Under the pieces are notes generated by a model. The model ran no database searches. It was given only the letters and a program-made list of their open reading frames with translations, and had not been told where the DNA came from. From Ignavibacteria bacterium (GTDB taxonomy: Bacteria; Bacteroidota; Ignavibacteria; Tepidaquicellales; Tepidaquicellaceae): DNA of 64,000 nucleotides. The position numbers and the translations under genes are program-made. Shown here piece after piece: positions 1 through 7,903 of the stretch. How positions within the stretch are numbered: position 1 is the stretch's first letter; the number at the start of each line of letters is the position of its first letter. The stretch is from positions 950,177-1,014,176 of the forward strand of contig DATAJP010000002.1 in NCBI GenBank assembly GCA_036262055.1, in the 5' to 3' direction.

Positions 1-437
1 ATTCCGCCGTCTTCTTCGATGATTTCCTGTGCCTTCAGCACTGATGCATAATGTCTTCTATTGTAAGAGAGAAAAACTTCAGCATTATTTTCCTTTGCAA
101 GTTCATTTAATTTTTTAATGTCTTTAGCAAATAATGCAGAAGGTTTTTCTACAAGAATATTTTTAACTCCGTTTTCTAAAAGAAGAGAAGTCATTGCAAA
201 CAACTGGTCAGCGGAAGTTGCAATAACTGCTGTATCAGGTGAAAATTTTTTTATTATTTCAGAAGTTAAACCGCCTGCAAGAACCTCAGCGTCGGCAAAT
301 AATGCTTTAAATTCATTTGTCTTTTTTTCACCTCTGCCAACTACAAGCAAATCATGGTTATCCCTTAAAACTTTAGCGTAAATTCTGGACATCTTTCCGG
401 TTCCGACCAGTAATATTTTTTTTAAGTTATCGGACAA
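1..437 (-). CDS. Gfo/Idh/MocA-family oxidoreductase, N-terminal part (cut by window edge)
   Basis: Translating the reverse strand gives an open frame from a TTG at 437 to the left edge. It opens with a Rossmann nucleotide-binding stretch (ILLVGTGKMSRIYAKVL) and carries the family's EKP motif in ILVEKPSALF. Both are typical of NAD(P)-dependent sugar-modifying oxidoreductases. Only about 145 residues are visible and the C-terminal substrate domain is missing. The TTG start is chosen because no ATG precedes the Rossmann strand and a GGAG lies about a dozen bases upstream. It overlaps the preceding gene's stop by 16 bp, as do other junctions in this block. Last visible gene of the leftward glycan operon; probably oxidises or reduces a nucleotide sugar there. 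Exact substrate cannot be told. Confidence 0.8.
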   Translation of the reverse strand, partial: MSDNLKKILLVGTGKMSRIYAKVLRDNHDLLVVGRGEKKTNEFKALFADAEVLAGGLTSEIIKKFSPDTAVIATSADQLFAMTSLLLENGVKNILVEKPSALFAKDIKKLNELAKENNAEVFLSYNRRHYASVLKAQEIIEEDGG

Positions 438-1390
438 AAGCTTATGTCTTCTCCTCTCTTCGTTTTATAAAATTCAAAAATCGATTTTAAAAATTGTTTA
501 TGAATGTAAAATGATTCTTTGTAATCAGTTAATTTGCAGCTTCCTTCTTTGATTATTTCCTCAACAATCAGATTTGTTAATGCGCTTTGCATCGGATATT
601 CAAACGCACCGGTCTGATACTCCCAGTTGTTTTCTTCAAATGATTTTATTACCTGTCTTTTTCCTTCTTCTATAAAATACCTGTAACGCGGCGTCTTGAT
701 TTCTATCACCGCAGGAGCATTCCCGGTATTGTAAGAAGTTAACATAAAAATATTTTTATCTGCCTTTGCGATAATTGTTCCTTTAAATTCGACATATGAA
801 TCTCTTTTTGCTTTTAATAAATTTGCATCTAATCCTGTTGAATCTATGTCAAGTTTAAAACTGCCGCATAAGTATGAGAAAAGGTCAAGATGATGAATTG
901 AATTAGATGCCGGTCGTAAATTATATCCATTATAATTATAAGAAATATATTCTTCTCCTGAAATTTGGTTTTTTATGGAGTTATAAAAATCATATGCCCG
1001 CCTTACACAGTTAACCCATGCGCCTTTGCATTTTTCTGATATTAGTGTTTCTATTGCACTGTAATCTTCAAGCGAAGGAAACAAAAATTTTTCAATAATT
1101 AAATAATCAACTTTTACTGAATTTAAAAGTTTTTCAATGACTTCACGTCTTTGAAGAGAATTTGTGGCGATAATTGCAATATCAAGCTTGTCTTTTATGT
1201 CTATTTCTTCTGAAAAAAATATTTTTTTTGTATTGGAGTGTTGAATTTCATCAAAACGCTGCATGGCAGTTTCCAATGATTCCTTTGAGGGATCTATTAC
1301 GTATATGTTATTTTCAATATTAAGTCTTGCAAGCCCCTGCAAGTGTCTGCTTCCTAACTGCCCCGCACCTATTACTGCAATGTTAATCAT
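422..1390 (-). CDS. Gfo/Idh/MocA-like oxidoreductase, divergent
   Basis: 322 residues. The N-terminus has a clear Rossmann dinucleotide site (AVIGAGQLGSRHL, residues 5-17), and a middle SIHHLDLFSYL segment resembles the family's catalytic histidine region. The usual EKP motif is replaced by IIEKFLF, so the proline that shapes the cofactor pocket is absent. The protein may therefore be a divergent or altered member. It overlaps the upstream formyltransferase gene by 4 bp (ATGA type) and the downstream Gfo gene by 16 bp, so all three are probably translationally coupled. Two consecutive oxidoreductases of one superfamily suggest successive redox steps, or a paralogous pair, in sugar tailoring. 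Substrate unknown. Confidence 0.75.
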   Translation of the reverse strand: MINIAVIGAGQLGSRHLQGLARLNIENNIYVIDPSKESLETAMQRFDEIQHSNTKKIFFSEEIDIKDKLDIAIIATNSLQRREVIEKLLNSVKVDYLIIEKFLFPSLEDYSAIETLISEKCKGAWVNCVRRAYDFYNSIKNQISGEEYISYNYNGYNLRPASNSIHHLDLFSYLCGSFKLDIDSTGLDANLLKAKRDSYVEFKGTIIAKADKNIFMLTSYNTGNAPAVIEIKTPRYRYFIEEGKRQVIKSFEENNWEYQTGAFEYPMQSALTNLIVEEIIKEGSCKLTDYKESFYIHKQFLKSIFEFYKTKRGEDISFCPIT

Positions 1391-2178
1391 TCTACTATCG
1401 GATATAATTTTATTTTTTCTTCTTTGCTGTTTAAGTATTCCGCAATCATCCCGGAATCAAAATTTTCATAAAGCTGTTTTATTCCTTCCGTTGTTAAATC
1501 TTTACGCTTATATACCAGCCCTTTTTCAAGGTTTTGTCTGATTGGTTTTCTGATTCCTTTCTCATATTCTTTCACCACATCAGGAATATTTTCAATTGCT
1601 TTGATAATTGTTTTATTTCCTAAATCATGCGGTCCATCGGCTGCATTAACATCCGGTCTTACTTGCTTCAATATATCGCCTGCATCCACTTTTAAAACCG
1701 CAAGATGTATTGTGCCTCCGACAAGTTCCGGCTGTTTATTCACAAGAGGCCAGAAATTTGTGCCGCCTCCTCTGTAGTAGGGAGATAACCCAAGATGAAG
1801 GTTGATAATCTTGTTTTCATAATAACTAATCAAAGGTTCTTTTATCAGACTGCAGCCGAACAGAAGAATATAATCGGGGTTTTTATTTTTTACCCATTCA
1901 AAAACTTCATGGGAATTAACTGTTCCGTTTTTGATGTCAAGCAACTCAAAATCGAATTCAGATTTTATTTTATCTTTAAAAAATTTTTCTTCCGACTTCT
2001 TTCTGCTCTCAAAATGTTTTTGAGCAACATTGAACTCATCTGCATTTTCTTTGAATTTATTTGCCTGATAAATTTTTTCTTCACGCACCGCACCAACGAC
2101 ATCCAGCTTTTTCGATATTTCGCTGATGTAGTAATTATGTCTTAACTCATTGCCCGTAAGTATCACGATTTTACTCAT
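1387..2178 (-). CDS. Formyltransferase-family protein (probable sugar N-formyltransferase)
   Basis: 263 residues. The formyltransferase core is recognisable: an N-terminal Rossmann half, the catalytic neighbourhood IINLHLGLSPYYRGGG (Asn and His of the family's N-x-H pattern), and a downstream DAGDI segment with the catalytic Asp. The fold is shared by methionyl-tRNA formyltransferase and by sugar N-formyltransferases that use 10-formyl-tetrahydrofolate. Lying inside a nonulosonate/glycan operon, without the usual def neighbour and lacking the C-terminal tRNA-binding domain, it is more likely a sugar amine formylase. It overlaps the deacetylase gene upstream by 8 bp. A deacetylase followed by a formylase could swap acetyl for formyl, but that is inference. 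Confidence 0.75.
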   Translation of the reverse strand: MSKIVILTGNELRHNYYISEISKKLDVVGAVREEKIYQANKFKENADEFNVAQKHFESRKKSEEKFFKDKIKSEFDFELLDIKNGTVNSHEVFEWVKNKNPDYILLFGCSLIKEPLISYYENKIINLHLGLSPYYRGGGTNFWPLVNKQPELVGGTIHLAVLKVDAGDILKQVRPDVNAADGPHDLGNKTIIKAIENIPDVVKEYEKGIRKPIRQNLEKGLVYKRKDLTTEGIKQLYENFDSGMIAEYLNSKEEKIKLYPIVE

Positions 2179-3142
2179 ATTTCCATTCGTTTACCGGAAG
2201 ATGATTAAAAAAATTATTATCGGAATATTTATATCCTTTTGCCAGAGGCATATCTGTGCAGGAAAATCTTGATAAATAAAACGGCTGAGAAAAATCCGAA
2301 ACAATCCCGCGTTCCATCGTAAAAGCAAAATTAAACCCGCTGTGTTTCAGAATCTTTGCAATGCCTTTTGTAGCTTCATAAGTACCATACGGGTAACTGA
2401 AAGAATAAATTTCACCAGCGGCTATTTTCTCCAAAATATTCTTAGAAGTCTTTATGTCTGATTCTATAATTTTTTCACCGGATAATGCAAGGGGAGTATG
2501 CTCATGACCGTGGCATCCCAGATATCCTTTTTTATATAAATCTTTTATGGCTTCTTCATTCATATAAAGTCCGGAACAAATTTCTTCTTCCTTTCCCGGA
2601 AAATATTCATTAAAAATTTTATTTATTGCTTCGTTTTTTTCTTCTTCAGAAAGAAAAAAATTTAAAATATATTTTGTTCTTGCTGTAGCTTCATCATCAT
2701 ACTTGTAAGTCAACTTTGATTTTTTAACCAATTCTTTTTCGTTTATTTCCTGATGTAAATATTGTTTTATGAATGTAAATAATTCATCGGAGGAAATTTC
2801 CGAGCGTATTATGTGGATTTTATGAACATTCAGGATTTTTTTTTCAATCAACGGCAAAGTATTGACAAAAAAAACTGCAGGTATGTTATGTCTTTCAAGA
2901 ACCGGTAGTGCAAGTTCATATTGCTCATTGAGACCGTCATCGAAAGTAATTAAAATACTTTTTTCAGGTAAAGCTTTTCCGTTTGTAATATATTCATTTA
3001 AGTCTAATTGGCTAATGAACTCTCCAAACTTTGAAAGTTCTAAAAGCTGTTTTTCAAACTGTTCAGGTGTTTCACCAAAAATACTCGGATATTTATAATC
3101 GAAATTTTTTCTTATGTAGTGATAATTTACTGCTGCTAACAA
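2171..3142 (-). CDS. Polysaccharide deacetylase (CE4/NodB-type)
   Basis: 323 residues. The CE4 signature is present: ILITFDDGLNEQY with the metal-binding Asp pair at residues 68-69, then a histidine motif in CHGHEHTPLAL equivalent to the family's H-x3-H, and a late FSYPYGTY segment matching the catalytic Arg/Pro-Tyr region. Members are metal-dependent N- or O-deacetylases acting on glycans, peptidoglycan or sugar intermediates. No signal peptide is visible, so it probably works in the cytoplasm on a precursor. It lies 3 bp after the cytidylyltransferase gene and overlaps the next gene, firmly within the operon. An insertion of about 100 residues between the two motifs makes it larger than minimal family members. 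Confidence 0.85.
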   Translation of the reverse strand: MLAAVNYHYIRKNFDYKYPSIFGETPEQFEKQLLELSKFGEFISQLDLNEYITNGKALPEKSILITFDDGLNEQYELALPVLERHNIPAVFFVNTLPLIEKKILNVHKIHIIRSEISSDELFTFIKQYLHQEINEKELVKKSKLTYKYDDEATARTKYILNFFLSEEEKNEAINKIFNEYFPGKEEEICSGLYMNEEAIKDLYKKGYLGCHGHEHTPLALSGEKIIESDIKTSKNILEKIAAGEIYSFSYPYGTYEATKGIAKILKHSGFNFAFTMERGIVSDFSQPFYLSRFSCTDMPLAKGYKYSDNNFFNHLPVNEWKYE

Positions 3143-3145
3143 TTC

Positions 3146-3832
3146 TTATTCTTTTTTTAATTTCTTCTCTGCAATCTGCCACTCTTCAGGCGTGTCAATG
3201 TTAACTGATAAAGAAGTATCAATGAAATAGGGTACACATTTTTTTCCGTAAAAATTTTTTTCGTTAAGAAGAACACCTGTTTTTGTCAAAAAAATCGTTC
3301 CATCCCGTTTATATGCTCTTGGGACGTCCTGTCTTCTTTTAATATTTTTTCCTTCAGGTAAAAAGTAATCCAGATAACCATCTCCGTTGATTTTCATTAC
3401 ATAATGAGGGCTCATATCCTGCGGTATCTCTATTACACTGCAAACGGAATCATTATCTTTTAGTAAATCAATTGCTTCATCGATATGTTTCGCATTCCTC
3501 AATGGTGAAGTCGGCTGCAAAAGCATTACCGCGTCAGGTACGTAACCGGATTTGTTTAGTGTCTCCAATGCATGAATGACAGCATCAATCATGGGTGATT
3601 CGTCTTTTGCAAATTCATCCGGCCTCATAAACGGAACTTCAAGTCCGAAACTTCTTGCATTTTCTGCAATTTCATCGCTGTCGGTTGATAAAATTATTCT
3701 ATCTAAGTATTTTGATTTACTTGCGCTTTCGTATGCCCGCTGTATTAAAGATTTGCCTGCAAGCATTTTAATATTTTTGCCCGGGATTGCCTTTGAGCCC
3801 CCGCGGGCAGGAATCAATCCTAATATCTTCAT
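3146..3832 (-). CDS. neuA: Acylneuraminate cytidylyltransferase (CMP-nonulosonate synthetase)
   Basis: 228 residues from the chosen ATG at 3832. A GTG 15 bp further upstream is possible but lies inside the previous gene, whereas the ATG forms a TAATG stop-start overlap. The N-terminus ILGLIPARGGSKAIPGKN is the diagnostic nucleotide-binding loop of NeuA/LegF/PseF enzymes, which activate nine-carbon ulosonic acids as CMP sugars. LLQPTSPLRNAKHIDEAI is the second conserved block. With NeuB and NeuC homologues in the same operon, the pathway is complete from UDP-sugar epimerisation to CMP activation. Which nonulosonate (neuraminic, legionaminic or a variant) cannot be decided from sequence alone. 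Confidence 0.9.
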   Translation of the reverse strand: MKILGLIPARGGSKAIPGKNIKMLAGKSLIQRAYESASKSKYLDRIILSTDSDEIAENARSFGLEVPFMRPDEFAKDESPMIDAVIHALETLNKSGYVPDAVMLLQPTSPLRNAKHIDEAIDLLKDNDSVCSVIEIPQDMSPHYVMKINGDGYLDYFLPEGKNIKRRQDVPRAYKRDGTIFLTKTGVLLNEKNFYGKKCVPYFIDTSLSVNIDTPEEWQIAEKKLKKE

Positions 3833-4773
3833 TACTTTTTCATCCACTTCGTGCTTTGCACATATCTTATTTCTTCAAAATATTTTTCGATATAATTATC
3901 ATTATAATTTACATTCGGAGTCTCACCTGATAATTTGCAGACATACATTACAAGATGCTTATCCTTGCTAATGGATTTTTTTATGAATTTAAATCCAAAC
4001 TTTTTCAGAATTTTTTCAAAGCTGTTATCGGTAAAATAAAACGGATGATCAATTTTCACCGCTTCTTCGGTGCTCCAGAATTTCAGATAATTATGACGAA
4101 AATCAACTATATCGATAATAAATAACCCGTTATCTGTTAAGATATTTCTGATTTTTTCAAAAGTATTATTTATGTCAAGCAGATGGTCAACGGTCTGAAA
4201 CATTCCGACTAAATCAAATTTTTTCTTTCCGGGATTCCAATCTTCAAATAGTGAAGTAATCGTTTCAAGCCCCAGATTGTTTGCTTCGGCAATCTCATCG
4301 GGCGCAGGGTCAAGAATGGTCGCCTTAACATTAAATTTTTTTATTAAGCCCATGGCAACTATTCCTGTTGAACCTCCTATGTCAAGAAAAGACATACCGG
4401 GCTTATCTGCTAAATATTCATTCAAAAGTTCTATAACTTCATCGGTATATGTTAACTGATCTTTCTGAATTGTTTTAGCATCAAACAATCTTCCGTAATA
4501 TGCGCTCACAAGGGGTCTGTAATAATGCTCGTAAAATTTCGAGTAACCGTTCCCGTCCATTCTCGGATTCAAAAAAGTTAAACCGCAATTTGTGCACGCT
4601 GCGGCATTTGCAGGAAATCCATATCTGTCCGTATGCGATATTTCCAGAAAAACATTATTCCCGCATAACTGGCATTCACCTGCTCTTTGAAGCTTTTGGT
4701 TTGCATATTCAAAGCCGACAGCAGAAACTCTTTCCTCTTTGCTTAAATTTATATCTGTAATTTTTTTATCCAC
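3832..4773 (-). CDS. Class I SAM-dependent methyltransferase with N-terminal zinc-binding module
   Basis: 313 residues. Four cysteines (C34, C37, C60, C63) form a zinc site of the kind placed in front of NDP-hexose C-methyltransferases. A class I SAM motif follows (FLDIGGSTG, residues 129-137), with a second block LVGMFQTVDHLLD typical of the Methyltransf_23 group. Such proteins modify sugars or lipids in glycan loci. The start overlaps the 2-hydroxyacid dehydrogenase gene by 8 bp and the stop shares a base with the neuA start. The target atom and acceptor cannot be told. Confidence 0.8.
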   Translation of the reverse strand: MDKKITDINLSKEERVSAVGFEYANQKLQRAGECQLCGNNVFLEISHTDRYGFPANAAACTNCGLTFLNPRMDGNGYSKFYEHYYRPLVSAYYGRLFDAKTIQKDQLTYTDEVIELLNEYLADKPGMSFLDIGGSTGIVAMGLIKKFNVKATILDPAPDEIAEANNLGLETITSLFEDWNPGKKKFDLVGMFQTVDHLLDINNTFEKIRNILTDNGLFIIDIVDFRHNYLKFWSTEEAVKIDHPFYFTDNSFEKILKKFGFKFIKKSISKDKHLVMYVCKLSGETPNVNYNDNYIEKYFEEIRYVQSTKWMKK

Positions 4774-5716
4774 CTAATTCTTTTTTAATTTTTTGAGCAA
4801 TGAACATTTCTGTTTTATAAAAAGACTCATAAGTATTCCCGCCAATATGCGGAACGATTATTAAGTTATCATTATTGTTCATATACTCTATTAACTTATT
4901 TTCTTTGTTAGCATTGAATTCATTTTTCAAAACATCAATTGCGGCTCCTCTGATTTTTTTGCTCTTCAATGCTTCAAGCAGCGCATCTTCATCAACCAAT
5001 CCGCCGCGCGCAGTATTAATAAATACGGAATTTTTCTTCATCAAATCAAACTCACTCTTGGCAAACATATTCTCATTTTCGGGCTTATAATTAACATGCA
5101 AAGAAACCACATCGGAATTTTTTAAAAGCTCGTTTAATGAAACTTTTTCAGCACCTGAAAAATCTACATCGTTATTTATATCGTATGCACAAACATTCAT
5201 TCCGAATGCTTTAAAATACCCCGCGACGATTTTTCCTAATCTTCCATATCCTATTATTCCGGCGGTCTTACCGTAAAGCTCTGTTCCCCGAAATAAATCT
5301 CTGTTCCATATACCTTGTTTCACTGATTCATAGGCAGAGATAACATTTCTTATTAAAGCAAGTGTTAATGTTACTGTAAGTTCTGCAGTTGCGCGGATAT
5401 TTTTTAAAAATTCCGATTCTCCTTTTAAAGATAAAATCTTAATGCCTTTCCCGTTACAAGATTTTTCATCGAGATGATCAGTGCCTGTAACGTTTATAGC
5501 AATAAATCTGCACCGCGGGTTTTCGGGAATATCGTTCTTTGTAACTTTAAAGCCGAACCTAATCCATACAACGTCATAATTTTGTAAAGAGCTTTTTAGA
5601 TTCTCCTGCGAAAAGTTTTCCGCTATTTCAACATCAGAAAAAGTTTTCAGGTATTCGATTACATCTTTGCTGAAATCTTTTGTCTCAGTTAATAAAATTT
5701 TATGTTTGTAAGGCAT
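4766..5716 (-). CDS. D-isomer-specific 2-hydroxyacid dehydrogenase
   Basis: 316 residues, normal for the family. The NAD site is GIIGYGRLGKIVAGYF (glycines 156, 158, 161), followed by the catalytic arginine in NTARGGLVDEDAL and a C-terminal catalytic histidine in VPHIGGNTYES. Family members reduce or oxidise 2-hydroxy acids; phosphoglycerate dehydrogenase is the best-known relative. The ACT regulatory domain of SerA is absent. Placement directly between NeuC and a methyltransferase, with no gap to the former, suggests a role in the glycan pathway, such as making or consuming a 2-keto acid. The substrate is not readable from sequence. Confidence 0.85.
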   Translation of the reverse strand: MPYKHKILLTETKDFSKDVIEYLKTFSDVEIAENFSQENLKSSLQNYDVVWIRFGFKVTKNDIPENPRCRFIAINVTGTDHLDEKSCNGKGIKILSLKGESEFLKNIRATAELTVTLTLALIRNVISAYESVKQGIWNRDLFRGTELYGKTAGIIGYGRLGKIVAGYFKAFGMNVCAYDINNDVDFSGAEKVSLNELLKNSDVVSLHVNYKPENENMFAKSEFDLMKKNSVFINTARGGLVDEDALLEALKSKKIRGAAIDVLKNEFNANKENKLIEYMNNNDNLIIVPHIGGNTYESFYKTEMFIAQKIKKELGG

Positions 5717-6889
5717 TTAATATTGCAACACCTTGTCGATTTTTAACTGCAGCTTTGTTATCAAGTCCGCAATTCTCTCACCGGCTTTACCATCGCCGTA
5801 AATCATTTCCTGATTATACGTTCCGTTTTTAAGGTGTTTTTTTACGGCATCAACTATTTCATTTCTGTTATATCCGACATCAATAACATTCTTTCCGCGC
5901 TCTCTCTGATTTTGACGTGAGCCGATGTTAACTACCGGAATTCCAAGAAACGAAGATTCTCTTATGCCAACGCTGGAATTCCCAACAAGACACGAACTGC
6001 ATTTTATCAATTTAAGAAAATCCGTTGGTTCCATATTTTTGAAAAAATGGAAACGTGAAGCATCTTCAAATTCTCTGAAAGTTCTTATTCCTTTTGAAGT
6101 GCCGTCAGCACCTGCATCGAGATTTGGCCAAAACCATAAAACCGGCATTTGTAATTTCTGCATAGCCCACAATGTTTCTTCAATGTGAACTCGTGATTTT
6201 TCATATTCGGTTGTTACCGGGTGCTGAAGCACAACAATATATCCTTTAGATAAATCCTGAAGATTGCCAACGCCTCCGTATTTTTTGAACGGGTCGAAGT
6301 CAAGCTTATTATAATTTGCAATATCAACAGCAAGGTCAATGGAAGGACAACCTGTTAAAAAAACAGCTGCCGGGTCTTCACCCATTTTAATCAAACGTTC
6401 CTCTGCTTTTTTAGATGATGGAAAATGAAAATCCGCAAGTTTTGAAATTGCATGGCGGACTTTTTCATCGATGTTTCCGGTTACTTCACCGCCCTGTATA
6501 TGCAGCAAAGGTATGTTCATAAACGATGCCGATATCGCAGTCGCCATTGTTTCATATCTGTCTGCAATTGTTACGACAAGGTCGGGTTTCAAATTATCAA
6601 AGACAGTTGAAAGCTCTAATATTCCGATTCCGGTTGTCTTAGCCATAGCAGTAAGATTTTCACCGTCGAGAACATTAAACACCTGAGCAGTTATATCAAA
6701 GCCGTCTTTCTTTATGTAGTTGACCGCAGTGCCGTACCTGTCAAGAAGTGCCGATGAAGCAACAACAAGCTGCAGCTCAAGGTCTTTATGTTTTTTAATT
6801 GCATCAAGAGCAGTTTTTATTCTGCTGTATGTCGGTCTTGCTGTGATTACAACACAAACTTTTCTTTTTGATTTATTCGCTTTGTTCAT
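5717..6889 (-). CDS. neuC: UDP-N-acetylglucosamine 2-epimerase, hydrolysing (NeuC/LegG type)
   Basis: 390 residues, typical length. The N-terminal VVITARPTYSRIKTAL resembles the NeuC opening, and VVTIADRYETMATAI, LLHIQGGEVTGNIDE and GNSSVGIRESSFLGIPVVN are core motifs of the GT-B-fold hydrolysing epimerases. The enzyme releases UDP while epimerising C2, giving ManNAc or, in the LegG branch, a 2,4-diacetamido-trideoxymannose. The product feeds NeuB, whose gene ends 6 bp upstream. NeuC and LegG cannot be separated by eye. Presence of separate aminotransferases nearby would suit LegG, but the LegB-type dehydratase is not in the window. Confidence 0.9.
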   Translation of the reverse strand: MNKANKSKRKVCVVITARPTYSRIKTALDAIKKHKDLELQLVVASSALLDRYGTAVNYIKKDGFDITAQVFNVLDGENLTAMAKTTGIGILELSTVFDNLKPDLVVTIADRYETMATAISASFMNIPLLHIQGGEVTGNIDEKVRHAISKLADFHFPSSKKAEERLIKMGEDPAAVFLTGCPSIDLAVDIANYNKLDFDPFKKYGGVGNLQDLSKGYIVVLQHPVTTEYEKSRVHIEETLWAMQKLQMPVLWFWPNLDAGADGTSKGIRTFREFEDASRFHFFKNMEPTDFLKLIKCSSCLVGNSSVGIRESSFLGIPVVNIGSRQNQRERGKNVIDVGYNRNEIVDAVKKHLKNGTYNQEMIYGDGKAGERIADLITKLQLKIDKVLQY

Positions 6890-6895
6890 TGTATG

Positions 6896-7903
6896 CTACT
6901 CCAAATCCTGTAATTTAATCTGTTCATTTATTTTTATATCTCTCTTTACTTTCCTGCCTAAGACGGAATCAATTTTATTAGGCGTTAACCCTGTTCCCGG
7001 TTTTTTAAATGCGAGCAGTTCTTCACTCAGCACACTGTTAACGGGAATGTTTGTTCCTGCTACGATACTTTTGTTAAATATGCTTCTTAATTCTTTTAAT
7101 TCATCTGCAATTTTATCTTTGTCAACGGGATGCTTCAATGCTTTTTCTATAAAAGCCACACCTTCGACAAGTGATTTAAGTTGTTCAAAATCTAAAGATA
7201 CCGGAACATCCGGTCCGAACATTTTTTTTGAAAACGTTATGTGCGCTTCAATAACATCGGCACCAAGCGCTGCTGCGGCAAGACTGCTGTAAATATTTCC
7301 CGAATGGTCTGACAATCCTGATTTGCATTTATATCTTTCTTTGAAAAGCTGAATCATGTTTAATCCAAGCTTCTCAGGTTCAGTCGGATACATTGATGTG
7401 CATTGAAGAACGGTTAATTCAAGATTGTTCTTTTTTATTATATTAACTGCCTCATCTATTTCTTTTAAGGAACTCATTCCTGTCGAAAGCAAAACAGGTT
7501 TTTTTGTTTTTGCAATAGCATTGAACAGTGGTGTATTTGTAACCTCGCCCGATGCAATCTTCCATTCTTTCACGCCTATTTTATCGAGCATTTCAACCGC
7601 TTTGATTGAAAAAGGACTGCTCATAAATTCTATTCCGCGTTCATCACAATGCTGTTTCAATCCAATCCATTCAACTTCAGTGAACTCCATGCGTTTCCAA
7701 TAATCAAATCTTGTTTTATCCTGCTTGCTGAACTTCACTCTCCAGGGCTCATCAATAGAGCTCTCCTCATCGGCAATGTGTGTCTGAAATTTTATAATAT
7801 CCGCACCGGCATCTGCTGCCAAATCAATGAATGAATGAGCCATACCCAGGCTGCCGTCGTGCGCCTGCGCAACTTCCGCAATGATTTTTATCTTATCAGA
7901 CAT
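6896..7903 (-). CDS. neuB: N-acetylneuraminate synthase family protein (NeuB/LegI)
   Basis: 335 residues. The N-terminal barrel starts with IIAEVAQAHDGSLGMAHSFI, close to the family's EIG-x-NH-x-G strand. ADIIKFQTH, ILLSTGMSSLKEI and GLSDHSGNIYSSLAA are conserved NeuB blocks, and the last 60 residues form the SAF (antifreeze-like) domain. The reaction condenses phosphoenolpyruvate with a six-carbon N-acyl sugar to give a nine-carbon nonulosonic acid. It overlaps the ABC-transporter gene by 8 bp and precedes neuC. The usual Asn before the catalytic His reads as Ala (QAHDG), a substitution seen in some NeuB-like branches. Confidence 0.9.
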   Translation of the reverse strand: MSDKIKIIAEVAQAHDGSLGMAHSFIDLAADAGADIIKFQTHIADEESSIDEPWRVKFSKQDKTRFDYWKRMEFTEVEWIGLKQHCDERGIEFMSSPFSIKAVEMLDKIGVKEWKIASGEVTNTPLFNAIAKTKKPVLLSTGMSSLKEIDEAVNIIKKNNLELTVLQCTSMYPTEPEKLGLNMIQLFKERYKCKSGLSDHSGNIYSSLAAAALGADVIEAHITFSKKMFGPDVPVSLDFEQLKSLVEGVAFIEKALKHPVDKDKIADELKELRSIFNKSIVAGTNIPVNSVLSEELLAFKKPGTGLTPNKIDSVLGRKVKRDIKINEQIKLQDLE

